The notes under the pieces are model-generated. The model saw only the letters and a list, made by a program, of their open reading frames with translations, did not search any database and was not told the DNA's origin. A stretch of 64,000 nucleotides of DNA from Citrobacter braakii (GTDB taxonomy: Bacteria; Pseudomonadota; Gammaproteobacteria; Enterobacterales; Enterobacteriaceae). The stretch lies in assembly GCF_002075345.1 (NCBI RefSeq), contig NZ_NAEW01000008.1, forward strand, positions 62,001-126,000. Reading direction: 5' to 3'. The position numbers and the translations under genes were made by a program. Shown here piece after piece: positions 31,860 to 45,341 of this stretch. Each line of letters starts with the position of its first letter. Within the stretch, counting starts at the first letter, position 1.

Positions 31860-33200
31860 TTAAGACGCCTTTGCCTCTTCTTTTGCATCCGGCAGTTTCG
31901 GTACCAGTACGGTAGGTTTACTGTCCAGACGCGTCACCAGCAGCTGATCGATCTTGTAGTTATCGATATCCACCACTTCAAATTTGTAGCCTGAATACTT
32001 CACCGAGTCGGTGCGTTTCGGGATTTTACGCAGCATGAACATCATAAAGCCGCCGATGGTTTCATAGTTGCCGGACTGCGGGAACTCATCGATATCCAGG
32101 ACGCGCATAACGTCATCAATCGGCGTACCGCCATCGACTAACCATGAGTTTTCATCGCGCGCCACGATCTGCTCTTCCAGACCCTGACCGACTAAATCGC
32201 CCATCAGCGTAGTCATAACGTCGTTGAGCGTGATAATCCCCACCACCAGCGCGTACTCGTTCATGATGACGGCAAAGTCTTCGCCTGCGGTTTTGAAGCT
32301 TTCCAGCGCTTCAGAGAGCGTCAGCGTATCCGGCACAATCAGCGTATTGCGGATCTGTACGCCACTGTTCAGCGCCATGCTTTGGTTCGCCAGTACGCGG
32401 TTGAGGAGATCCTTTGAATCGACATAGCCAATGATGTGGTCGATATCTTCGTTACACACCAGGAATTTGGAGTGTGGATGTTCCGCCACCTTGTTCTTCA
32501 GGCTTTGCTCATCTTCGTGGAGATCGAACCAGATAATATTCTCGCGCGAGGTCATGGAAGACGGTACGGTACGGGATTCCAGTTCGAACACATTTTCAAT
32601 CAGCTCATGTTCCTGCTTACGCAGAACCCCAGCTAACGCACCCGCTTCGACCACGGCGTAAATATCGTCCGAGGTGATGTCGTCTTTACGCACCATCGGG
32701 ATCTTAAACAGACGGAAGATGTTATTTGCCAGACCGTTAAAGAACCACACCAGCGGGCGGAAGACGAGCAGGCAGAAGCGCATCGGGTTGATGATACGCA
32801 AAGCCACAGCTTCTGGCGCAATCATACCGATGCGTTTCGGAGTTAAATCCGCGAACAGGATGAACAGGCCAGTAACCAGCGAGAACGACAGAATAAAGCT
32901 TAACTGTTCGGACAGCTCTGGAGTGAAGTACTTCGAGAAAAGGCTGTAAAACGCCGGGGAGAATGCCGCATCACCGACAATACCACCGAGAATAGCGACC
33001 GCGTTAAGGCCAATTTGCACGACGGTAAAAAACATGCCGGGGTTTTCCTGCATCTTCAAAACACGTTGTGCGTTTACGTTGCCTTCATCGGCAAGCAGTT
33101 TAAGTTTTATTTTGCGTGATGCAGCAAGCGAGATCTCGGATATCGAGAAAAACGCACTCACGGCGATCAGGCAGAGAATGACTAAAATACTGTTTAACAT
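31860..33200 (-). CDS. ytfL: YtfL (PaeA), CNNM/CorC-type inner membrane protein
   Basis: YtfL has a DUF21 (CNNM) transmembrane domain, a CBS-domain pair and a C-terminal CorC_HlyC domain; recent work on enteric homologues named it PaeA, an exporter of putrescine and cadaverine. The 446-residue product shows four hydrophobic segments within residues 1-140, the CBS pair (about 205-330) with a nucleotide-binding-like EYALVVGIITLNDVMTTL, and the CorC domain near 345-430. The transport role is from family literature; the sequence shows only the architecture. Confidence 0.92.
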   Translation of the reverse strand: MLNSILVILCLIAVSAFFSISEISLAASRKIKLKLLADEGNVNAQRVLKMQENPGMFFTVVQIGLNAVAILGGIVGDAAFSPAFYSLFSKYFTPELSEQLSFILSFSLVTGLFILFADLTPKRIGMIAPEAVALRIINPMRFCLLVFRPLVWFFNGLANNIFRLFKIPMVRKDDITSDDIYAVVEAGALAGVLRKQEHELIENVFELESRTVPSSMTSRENIIWFDLHEDEQSLKNKVAEHPHSKFLVCNEDIDHIIGYVDSKDLLNRVLANQSMALNSGVQIRNTLIVPDTLTLSEALESFKTAGEDFAVIMNEYALVVGIITLNDVMTTLMGDLVGQGLEEQIVARDENSWLVDGGTPIDDVMRVLDIDEFPQSGNYETIGGFMMFMLRKIPKRTDSVKYSGYKFEVVDIDNYKIDQLLVTRLDSKPTVLVPKLPDAKEEAKAS

Positions 33201-33352
33201 ATCTTATCCGACCGTTAAGGCCAGATCCTCGGAAGGGAGAAGTTGATAAATCCGTGTGAAATACACATTGAAAACCGGTCCGAAGGGAGTGGACCGGCAA
33301 TTTCAGGAGCTAGTATAGCGTAAGGTACTGTAAAGCCGCCAGAGGGTGGCGA

Positions 33353-33991
33353 TTATCCTTGTGGCGGCAGACAAACGCCAATCCCGCCAATGCCACAGTA
33401 CCCATAAGGATTTTTATGCAGATACTGCTGGTGGTCGTCCTCGGCATAGTAGAACGGGGTTGCGGTAGTGATTTCCGTTGTAATGGTGCGCTCGTCGCCA
33501 GCGGCGGTCATTGCTGCCTGAAAACGCTCAAGGCTTGCCTGTGCCGCGACGTTTTGCTCCGGCGTTAACGGGTAAATGGCGGAGCGATACTGCGTCCCCT
33601 GGTCGTTCCCCTGACGCATGCCCTGCGCCGGGTCGTGATTTTCCCAGAACACCTGCAGCAGTTGCTCGTAGCTGATAACATGCGGATCATAGACGACGCG
33701 TACCGCTTCGGCGTGTCCGGTATCGCCGGAACACACTTCCCGATAGGTTGGGTTAGGGGTGTAGCCGCCGGTATATCCGGCCGCTGTGCTGTATACCCCG
33801 GGTAATGACCAGAATAAACGTTCAACGCCCCAGAAACATCCCATGGCGAAAAAGGCTATCTCCATACCGTCGGGCACGTTGGTCATCGAATGTTGGTTAA
33901 CCGCATGCAGCGTTGCCACTGGCATCGGGGTGTTGCGTCCAGGTAGGGCATCTGCTTGAGTAACAAGATGCTTTCTATCAAATAAACTCAT
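33353..33991 (-). CDS. msrA: Peptide methionine-S-sulfoxide reductase A
   Basis: MsrA reduces the S-epimer of methionine sulfoxide in proteins and free methionine, using thioredoxin. The 212-residue product shows the active-site motif GCFWG with Cys52, the substrate pocket [17 protein letters not shown] and resolving cysteines near the C-terminus ([12 protein letters not shown]). The start at 33991 gives the E. coli N-terminus [10 protein letters not shown]; the frame is open for 21 further codons upstream without homology. It is divergent from tamA. Confidence 0.96.
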   Translation of the reverse strand: MSLFDRKHLVTQADALPGRNTPMPVATLHAVNQHSMTNVPDGMEIAFFAMGCFWGVERLFWSLPGVYSTAAGYTGGYTPNPTYREVCSGDTGHAEAVRVVYDPHVISYEQLLQVFWENHDPAQGMRQGNDQGTQYRSAIYPLTPEQNVAAQASLERFQAAMTAAGDERTITTEITTATPFYYAEDDHQQYLHKNPYGYCGIGGIGVCLPPQG

Positions 33992-34131
33992 GGCCGTTCT
34001 CCCGAAATCAGTCATTTGGGTTAAGGTTGTAACGAGACGCGTCTTTGCCCACAATAAACGGCGTGAATACGTCTAGAGTTAAACATAAGAAATATTTGGG
34101 TTGTCGTCTGTTTTTCAACTCTTATTGTTGA

Positions 34132-39710
<5,579 letters not shown>

Positions 39711-39712
39711 CA

Positions 39713-40057
39713 ATGCGAATATTTGTCTACGGCAGTTTACGAACCAAACAAGGCAACAGCCACTGGATGACCAATGCCCTGTTGCTGGGAAATTTCAGTA
39801 TCGACAACTACCAGTTGTATAGCCTGGGCCACTATCCAGGCGCCGTTCCAGGAGAGGGAACAGTACACGGGGAAGTTTATCGTATTGATAACGCCACGCT
39901 GGCAGAGCTTGATGCTCTGCGTACCCGCGGCGGTGAATACGCACGCCAGTTAATTCAAACGCCGTACGGAAGTGCATGGATGTACGTGTACCAACGTCCG
40001 GTTGATGGCTTAACGCTGATTGAAAGCGGTAACTGGTTAGACCGAGACCAGTACTGA
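39713..40057 (+). CDS. ytfP: YtfP, gamma-glutamylcyclotransferase-fold protein
   Basis: This small cytosolic protein has the gamma-glutamylcyclotransferase-like (AIG2) fold; its reaction in bacteria has not been settled. The 114-residue product starts MRIFVYGSLR with the family motif YGSLR (residues 6-10), has the acidic stretch AELDALRTRGGEYAR with a conserved Glu, and a WMYVY strand. It starts two bases after tamB and is the third gene in the tam transcript, as in E. coli. Confidence 0.94.
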   Translation: MRIFVYGSLRTKQGNSHWMTNALLLGNFSIDNYQLYSLGHYPGAVPGEGTVHGEVYRIDNATLAELDALRTRGGEYARQLIQTPYGSAWMYVYQRPVDGLTLIESGNWLDRDQY

Positions 40058-40064
40058 TATGAAC

Positions 40065-40090
40065 ACGCCACCCTCGGGTGGCGTTGTTTT
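40065..40090 (+). terminator. Terminator of the tamAB-ytfP operon
   Basis: ACGCCACCC and GGGTGGCGT form a nine-base-pair stem with a very short loop, followed by TGTTTTATT. It stands eight bases past the ytfP stop. Confidence 0.9.
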
Positions 40091-40099
40091 ATTCTGGAT

Positions 40100-42109
40100 T
40101 TAAAACTCCACGCGCGCGCCGAGGTTATAGCGGCGTCCTTCCACCTGTGCGGATTCGTTCCACGCGGTTGTCAGTTTCGGATCTTCATCCAACACGTTGT
40201 AGACCCCAGCCATCAGTTGCGTGTGCTTATTGAGCTGATAACGTACGCCTACGTCCACCATCGTGTAGTCATCGTATTTATAGTTATTGCCGCTGTTGCG
40301 GTTACTGCTGCGATAATTCACCGTACTCCATACGTCCAGGCTTTGCGTTGCCGCCCAGTTCAGCGACAGATTCGCCATATGGCGCGGATAATCGTTTAGC
40401 GCGTAGCCTTTGTTAACGCCGCTTTTTTGTTCGCTGTGGTTCCAGGTGTAGTTAGCGTTGGCTTTTACAGCGGCGGTAATCTGCCAGTCGGCATTCAGTT
40501 CTATACCGTATACATCCGCCTCGCTGACGTTGAAGTATTTACTGACGGAATCCGCGTTGTAGCCGTTGACGGAGCACTGGTTCGTCAACGTGGTTTCACA
40601 AATAGTTTGTTCAGCAATTTTGTCTTTGAACTGCGTATAGAAGACGGTGCTGTCGAGCGATAGCGCATCTCCCGTCCAGTAGAGGCCCAGTTCAGAGTTA
40701 ACGCTTTGTTCAGGTTTCAGGTCGTCGTTACCAACGGTGAGGAAGGGATAAGGTACGGTTGAGCCGTAAGGGGTTACGAAGTTGCTGGACGTCGCGCGCA
40801 GCTCCGGTTTTTTATAGCCTGCGGAAACGCCGCCTTTCAGCGCCCAGTCATTGCTAAAGGCCCAGTTACCGTACATTTTCGGCGTAATATGTGTGCCAAA
40901 ATTGTCATCCTGGTCCATCCTCGCTGACGTGGTCAGGATGAAATCGCCAATGCTCCAGCCGTCTTCAGCAAACAATGCCCAACCGTTACGGCTGATTTTG
41001 GTCACCGGGTCAGATCCGGGCAGCGTTTTGTTGGCCACATCAAAGCGGTCATTCAGCTCTTCGCGCGTGAAATTCGCCCCAACGGTCAGTTTATGGGTGT
41101 CGAGCGTGAAAGTGGTTTGCGAATTGGCGACGTAGTTCTCCATCTGCACATACTGCGGGGACTGTCCGTCATAAACGTACTTCGAACGGCCTTTTTCATA
41201 GTTTATGTAGTTGGTCGTCGCGATGGTGTCGTCTGCATACCAGCCGGTATGCGTCAGGGTGGCGGCGTTACGATCGAACAGCCATGACCACGGCGCACCG
41301 CGTTTCTGGGTACGGTTTTTTTCCTGCTCACCGGTGACCACGTTGAGATCGAACAGGTTATTCTCGCTGGCGGCCAGGCCCAATGTCATATCAACGGATT
41401 TACGATTGTGTTTGCCAAAATAGTTATTGCGATCGTCATCGCGACGGTCAAGCCAGTCGGCCGCCACGCTAAGACCGAGAACATCGGGCACAATCGGCCC
41501 CATGGTAAATAAATTCATCTGGCTGGTATTACCTAAATACTGGTGTTCCTGCAGCCAGGTATTGGCAGCAATTGCCGTGGTCCACTCTTTTGCGCCGTAC
41601 GGTTTTTTGGTAATGACGTTAACCACACCGCCGATGGCGTCTGAACCGTACAGCGAGGACATCGGCCCACGGATAACTTCAATACGCTCAATGGCCTCCA
41701 TTGGCGGTAAGAAGTTGGCTTCAGTACCAATATCATGTCCGTAAGGGCGAGATTCACCGGTATTTTGTTTGACGCTGTTGACCATAAAAGCGGTATAGGA
41801 CGGGTCCATGCCGCGGATCATAATGCTGCCGGCGTTCATACCGCTGCTGTTGGTGACCGAGACGCCGGGAAGGTTTTTAATGGCTTCACCGATGCTACGG
41901 TCCGGCTGAATATCCAGCGTGTTACGATCGATAACTGAAATAGTGGCCGGCGCTTCGCGTTTTTGCTGCGAGAATCCGGATGCGGTGATCACCATTTCAT
42001 CTTCGCTAGTGCGTGAGGTCTCGGTGAGTTCTTCTGCCTGGGTGGGGAAAATAACACCGCCTGAGAATGCAACGATCCCTGTCAGCGTAATAAGTTGACG
42101 CGTTTTCAT
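40100..42109 (-). CDS. TonB-dependent outer membrane receptor
   Basis: This outer-membrane receptor takes up a siderophore or similar large ligand with energy from TonB. The 669-residue product has a signal peptide (cleavage after Ala25), a TonB box (DEMVITAS, residues 37-44), a plug domain with GSDAIGGVVNVITKKP (about residues 150-170), and a C-terminal 22-strand barrel ending in the export signal VEF. It is closest in pattern to the CirA/FepA/IroN class. It is downstream of a YncE-like gene and a Fur box, so it is likely an iron-limitation-induced receptor. The ligand cannot be read from the sequence. It is not at this site in E. coli K-12. Confidence 0.92.
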   Translation of the reverse strand: MKTRQLITLTGIVAFSGGVIFPTQAEELTETSRTSEDEMVITASGFSQQKREAPATISVIDRNTLDIQPDRSIGEAIKNLPGVSVTNSSGMNAGSIMIRGMDPSYTAFMVNSVKQNTGESRPYGHDIGTEANFLPPMEAIERIEVIRGPMSSLYGSDAIGGVVNVITKKPYGAKEWTTAIAANTWLQEHQYLGNTSQMNLFTMGPIVPDVLGLSVAADWLDRRDDDRNNYFGKHNRKSVDMTLGLAASENNLFDLNVVTGEQEKNRTQKRGAPWSWLFDRNAATLTHTGWYADDTIATTNYINYEKGRSKYVYDGQSPQYVQMENYVANSQTTFTLDTHKLTVGANFTREELNDRFDVANKTLPGSDPVTKISRNGWALFAEDGWSIGDFILTTSARMDQDDNFGTHITPKMYGNWAFSNDWALKGGVSAGYKKPELRATSSNFVTPYGSTVPYPFLTVGNDDLKPEQSVNSELGLYWTGDALSLDSTVFYTQFKDKIAEQTICETTLTNQCSVNGYNADSVSKYFNVSEADVYGIELNADWQITAAVKANANYTWNHSEQKSGVNKGYALNDYPRHMANLSLNWAATQSLDVWSTVNYRSSNRNSGNNYKYDDYTMVDVGVRYQLNKHTQLMAGVYNVLDEDPKLTTAWNESAQVEGRRYNLGARVEF

Positions 42110-42144
42110 AATATAGACACCTGAAAAGTAAAAAATAAAAACAT

Positions 42145-42174
42145 CACCTTGCAGCTCAAAAAAGCTGCAAGGTG
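42145..42174 (-). terminator. Hairpin in the yncE-like to TonB-receptor gap
   Basis: CACCTTGCAGCT and its exact complement form a twelve-base-pair stem with a six-base A-rich loop (T-rich on the minus strand). On the minus strand it is followed by ATGTTTTTATTTTTTA. It lies between two genes of one predicted operon, so it may be an attenuator or partial terminator setting receptor level below the upstream gene. Confidence 0.65.
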
Positions 42175-42192
42175 CAGATAGTTTTTTAATTA

Positions 42193-43263
42193 TTAATATT
42201 TAGAGAGATCGATTTTCAGCACGTAGTCGGGCTTCACACCTGTCATTTTTTCCGACTGTTTGACGCTGACGTACAGGGTGTTAGCATCTGCCGAGAGCGC
42301 CAGACTGTTAGGTAATGCATTGGTTTCAATGCTTTGTTTTACCTGATAGGTCTTGCTGTTCACAATGCTGATGCGTTTAGCATTACGGTGGGTGATATAA
42401 ACTTCCTGGCGTTTTTCGTTATATATCACTGCCAGCGAGTTAATAACCTTAATTGGTGCAATAACCTTACCGGTATTAAGATCAACAACCAGTACGTCCG
42501 CTAAATCCGGATCGGTCAGGAATGCACGGTTATTTTTTGCATCCAGGGCAATATTCAGGAAAAAATGTTTTTTATCTGGCTCAATGGTAAAGCGATTAAT
42601 AATTTGATGGTTGGTGGTATCCAGCGTAATAAGTTCGTTTCGGCCATTCACAACATACAGGCGGTTCTTATTTGCATCCACGGCCATGCCGGTCGGGTAC
42701 TGGCCCATGTTCTCGAGGGTGGCGATTTTCTCGCGCTTTTGTGTGTCCACCACCCAGACTATGCCCTTTTCAGCCACGCCGGAAACGTACAGACGGTGGT
42801 GCTGTTTATCGAGCACCATTTCACGCGTATGAACAATATCTTTCGGGTTTTTGGCTTCGCTCAGTTGCAGTATCGCCAGCTCTTTACCGCTGCGGGTATC
42901 GACTAGCGTTACTGAACCTTCCAGCGTGTTGCCGACATACAGCACCTGGTTTTCTTCATCCAGCGCGGTGGCAAAGGCACGACGGCTGGTGTCGATGACT
43001 TCAGTCGTCGTGAGTTTCTCTAGATCGAGTTTATAGATAAGCCCGCTGGTTTTATCTTTATCAAACGACGGCGACGAGGCGACAAAAAGCGCATTCTGCT
43101 GGCTATCAACCGCCAGCTCATACACGCCGTTACCGACATCGCGAGTCAGAAAATCTTTCTCAGGTAGCGTCTGCGCCACGCTGGACAGGCTGGTAAATAA
43201 CAGCGCTGTGGCGAGTGCCACGCAGGAATAGCGTTTCAGGGACTTCACATTGTGGAGGTTCAT
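42193..43263 (-). CDS. YncE-like secreted beta-propeller protein
   Basis: The 356-residue product has a signal peptide (cleavage near VAQ/TLP, residue 31) and then seven-bladed propeller repeats of the YncE family, visible as repeated patterns such as ALDEENQVLYVGNTLEGSVTLVDTRSG, cited in part as LYVGNTLEGSVTLVDT, and LSADANTLYVSVKQ. E. coli YncE is an iron-regulated periplasmic protein next to the TonB receptor YncD; here a YncE-like gene is upstream of a TonB receptor on the same strand. Its exact role is unknown; it may help pass the receptor's ligand through the periplasm. No cysteine-linked metal site is seen in the mature part. Confidence 0.88.
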   Translation of the reverse strand: MNLHNVKSLKRYSCVALATALLFTSLSSVAQTLPEKDFLTRDVGNGVYELAVDSQQNALFVASSPSFDKDKTSGLIYKLDLEKLTTTEVIDTSRRAFATALDEENQVLYVGNTLEGSVTLVDTRSGKELAILQLSEAKNPKDIVHTREMVLDKQHHRLYVSGVAEKGIVWVVDTQKREKIATLENMGQYPTGMAVDANKNRLYVVNGRNELITLDTTNHQIINRFTIEPDKKHFFLNIALDAKNNRAFLTDPDLADVLVVDLNTGKVIAPIKVINSLAVIYNEKRQEVYITHRNAKRISIVNSKTYQVKQSIETNALPNSLALSADANTLYVSVKQSEKMTGVKPDYVLKIDLSKY

Positions 43264-43292
43264 TGACTTTTATTCACATTTATTTACATGCT

Positions 43293-43322
43293 GAGAATGA
43301 TAATGAGATCTAATATCATTCG
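43293..43322 (-). promoter_or_regulatory. Fur box upstream of the yncE-like/TonB-receptor operon
   Basis: On the minus strand AATGATA and TATCATT flank an AGATCT centre, and the plus strand reads GAGAATGATAATGAG. This matches the repeated GATAAT units of the Fur consensus (GATAATGATAATCATTATC), with eleven of the first twelve positions matching. It lies about 30-60 bases before the yncE-like start, a normal position for repression. Binding is inferred. Confidence 0.8.
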
Positions 43323-43410
43323 CAATTAAGATAAATGAAATGTGACTACCCATTCTGGTAGGTCAAAAAGAAAACAGCGAAGGGGAGAGGTGGTAGAACG
43401 TAGAAATTTA

Positions 43411-43449
43411 AAAACCCTTACTAACCAGAGACTGGCGTTCAGGGTTTTA
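43411..43449 (-). terminator. Terminator of ppa
   Basis: On the minus strand AAAACCCT and AGGGTTTT close around an inner GCCAG/CTGGT hairpin, ending in a T-run. It lies 14 bases past the ppa stop. Confidence 0.65.
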
Positions 43450-43462
43450 AGCTAACGCGAAC

Positions 43463-43990
43463 TTACTTCTTCGCGCGCTCGAAAGAAGCAACGATTTCAG
43501 CTTTAGCGGCTTCAGCGTTGTCCCAACCGTCAACTTTTACCCATTTGCCCGCTTCGAGATCTTTGTAGTGTTCGAAGAAGTGGGTGATCTGCGCTTTCAG
43601 CAGTTCCGGCAGGTCGGTCACATCTTTGATGTGATCGTATTCTTTGCTCAGCTTAGTGTGCGGAACCGCAACCAGTTTCGCATCTTCACCGGATTCGTCA
43701 GTCATTTTCAGCACGCCAACCGGACGGCAGCGGATCACTGAACCTGGCTCCAGCGGGTACGGAGTCGGGACAAGAACGTCTACCGGGTCACCGTCCAGAG
43801 ACAGGGTGTGGTTGATGTAACCGTAGTTGCACGGATAGAACATCGCGGTGGACATGAAGCGGTCAACGAACAGGGCGCCGCTCTCTTTGTCAACTTCGTA
43901 TTTGATCGGATCTGCATTGGCAGGGATCTCGATAACAACGTAGATATCTTCCGGCAGGTCTTTACCGGCAGGGACGTTGAGTAAGCTCAT
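43463..43990 (-). CDS. ppa: Inorganic pyrophosphatase
   Basis: Ppa hydrolyses pyrophosphate to phosphate with magnesium, pulling biosynthetic reactions forward. The product has 175 residues; the metal-binding signature DGDPVDVLV (about residues 66-74) is intact, as are YGYINHT and the C-terminal EYDHIKDV region. The start at 43990 gives the E. coli N-terminus [18 protein letters not shown]; the frame is open eleven codons upstream. It ends ERAKK, one residue shorter than E. coli ERAKNK. It is divergent from ytfQ. Confidence 0.97.
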   Translation of the reverse strand: MSLLNVPAGKDLPEDIYVVIEIPANADPIKYEVDKESGALFVDRFMSTAMFYPCNYGYINHTLSLDGDPVDVLVPTPYPLEPGSVIRCRPVGVLKMTDESGEDAKLVAVPHTKLSKEYDHIKDVTDLPELLKAQITHFFEHYKDLEAGKWVKVDGWDNAEAAKAEIVASFERAKK

Positions 43991-44209
43991 GTCTGTTTCC
44001 TTTAAATAAGCTATGGCAAACAAGTGGCGGGTATTATAGCCAACTCGCGCTGAATGTCTCCGCTTGTTTTCGCTTTCTCTGCGCTCATTTTCTTCTTTTT
44101 ACCTCTCTCTCGTGACAGAAAAATCCATATCTTCAGCCGCATTTTTCATAGCGGGATGAAAGCGATTACAAAGTTGTGATTAACGTTTTATTTACTTTTT
44201 TGAAGTGTG

Positions 44210-44230
44210 ATGTAACGCAATTCGTTACAT
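44210..44230. promoter_or_regulatory. Palindromic operator candidate upstream of ytfQ
   Basis: ATGTAACG and CGTTACAT form a perfect inverted repeat with a five-base centre. It lies 12 bases before a TATAGT -10-like element (44242-44247) and about 70 bases before the ytfQ start. The symmetry and spacing resemble LacI/GalR-family operators; the regulator is not known from the sequence. Confidence 0.6.
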
Positions 44231-44299
44231 GCTCAATTGTCTATAGTTTTTTCGCGACGGTTTATTAACCAACAATAATCACCCTACGAGGACGCACTT

Positions 44300-45256
44300 A
44301 TGTGGAAGCGCTTACTTTTAGTCACAGCAGTTTCGGCAGCCATGTCGTCTATGGCAATGGCAGCCCCTTTAACCGTAGGATTTTCGCAAGTTGGCTCTGA
44401 ATCCGGCTGGCGCGCCGCAGAAACCAACGTTGCGAAAAGCGAGGCTGAAAAGCGTGGTATTACGCTGAAAATCGCTGACGGCCAGCAAAAGCAGGAAAAC
44501 CAGATTAAAGCAGTTCGCTCATTTGTTGCGCAGGGCGTTGACGCCATCTTTATTGCGCCGGTCGTGGCAACGGGTTGGGAACCGGTTTTAAAAGAAGCTA
44601 AAGATGCCGACATTCCGGTCTTTTTGCTCGATCGTTCCATCGATGTAAAAGACAAATCTCTCTATATGACCACGGTCACCGCCGACAACGTGCTGGAAGG
44701 TAAATTGATCGGCGACTGGTTGATTAAACAAGTGAACGGCAAGCCGTGTAACGTCGTTGAGCTGCAAGGGACCGTCGGGGCCAGCGTGGCCATCGATCGT
44801 AAAAAAGGGTTTGCTGAAGCCATCGCCAGCGCACCAAACATTAAGATTATCCGCTCACAGTCCGGCGACTTCACCCGCAGTAAAGGGAAAGAAGTGATGG
44901 AGAGCTTTATCAAAGCGGAAAACAATGGCAAGAACATCTGCATGGTTTACGCCCATAACGATGACATGGTGATCGGGGCGATCCAGGCGATTAAAGAAGC
45001 GGGCCTGAAACCCGGCAAAGATATTCTGACCGGTTCCATCGACGGCGTACCGGATATCTACAAAGCAATGATTGACGGTGAAGCCAACGCCAGCGTCGAG
45101 CTGACGCCGAATATGGCAGGCCCGGCATTCGACGCGCTGGAGAAATTCAAAAAAGACGGCACGATGCCTGAAAAGCTGACCATTACCAAGTCGATCCTCT
45201 ATCTGCCGGATACGGCGAAAGAAGAGTTAGAGAAGAAGAAAAACATGGGCTACTAG
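44300..45256 (+). CDS. ytfQ: Galactofuranose ABC transporter, periplasmic binding protein
   Basis: YtfQ binds galactofuranose (and galactopyranose weakly) for the YtfRT-YjfF importer. The 318-residue product has a signal peptide (cleavage after residue 21, AMA/APL) and the two-lobed sugar-binding fold of the ribose-binding (Peripla_BP_4) family, with recognisable GFSQVGSESGWRAAE, LLDRSIDV and YAHNDDMVIGAIQAIKEAG. GAGGA stands about nine bases upstream. A stable hairpin follows the stop, probably setting binding protein in excess over the membrane parts. Confidence 0.95.
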   Translation: MWKRLLLVTAVSAAMSSMAMAAPLTVGFSQVGSESGWRAAETNVAKSEAEKRGITLKIADGQQKQENQIKAVRSFVAQGVDAIFIAPVVATGWEPVLKEAKDADIPVFLLDRSIDVKDKSLYMTTVTADNVLEGKLIGDWLIKQVNGKPCNVVELQGTVGASVAIDRKKGFAEAIASAPNIKIIRSQSGDFTRSKGKEVMESFIKAENNGKNICMVYAHNDDMVIGAIQAIKEAGLKPGKDILTGSIDGVPDIYKAMIDGEANASVELTPNMAGPAFDALEKFKKDGTMPEKLTITKSILYLPDTAKEELEKKKNMGY

Positions 45257-45273
45257 TTTTGCTGCCGGTCTTC

Positions 45274-45309
45274 CGTCGGCCTGATGGCGTTGCGCTTATC
45301 AGGCCGACG
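45274..45309. repeat. REP-like hairpin between ytfQ and ytfR
   Basis: CGTCGGCCTGAT pairs exactly with ATCAGGCCGACG across a twelve-base loop. This intercistronic hairpin is positioned to protect the ytfQ end of the mRNA, as the malE-malF REP does. Confidence 0.75.
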
Positions 45310-45341
45310 AAAAGGCCGTGATTTCGTACCGGAGGAATGCC

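Noticed and set aside
40058-43462. A chpSB-type toxin-antitoxin pair, expected here from E. coli.
   Set aside because: The interval holds the TonB receptor and YncE-like genes only; no small MazF-like or antitoxin frame is seen.
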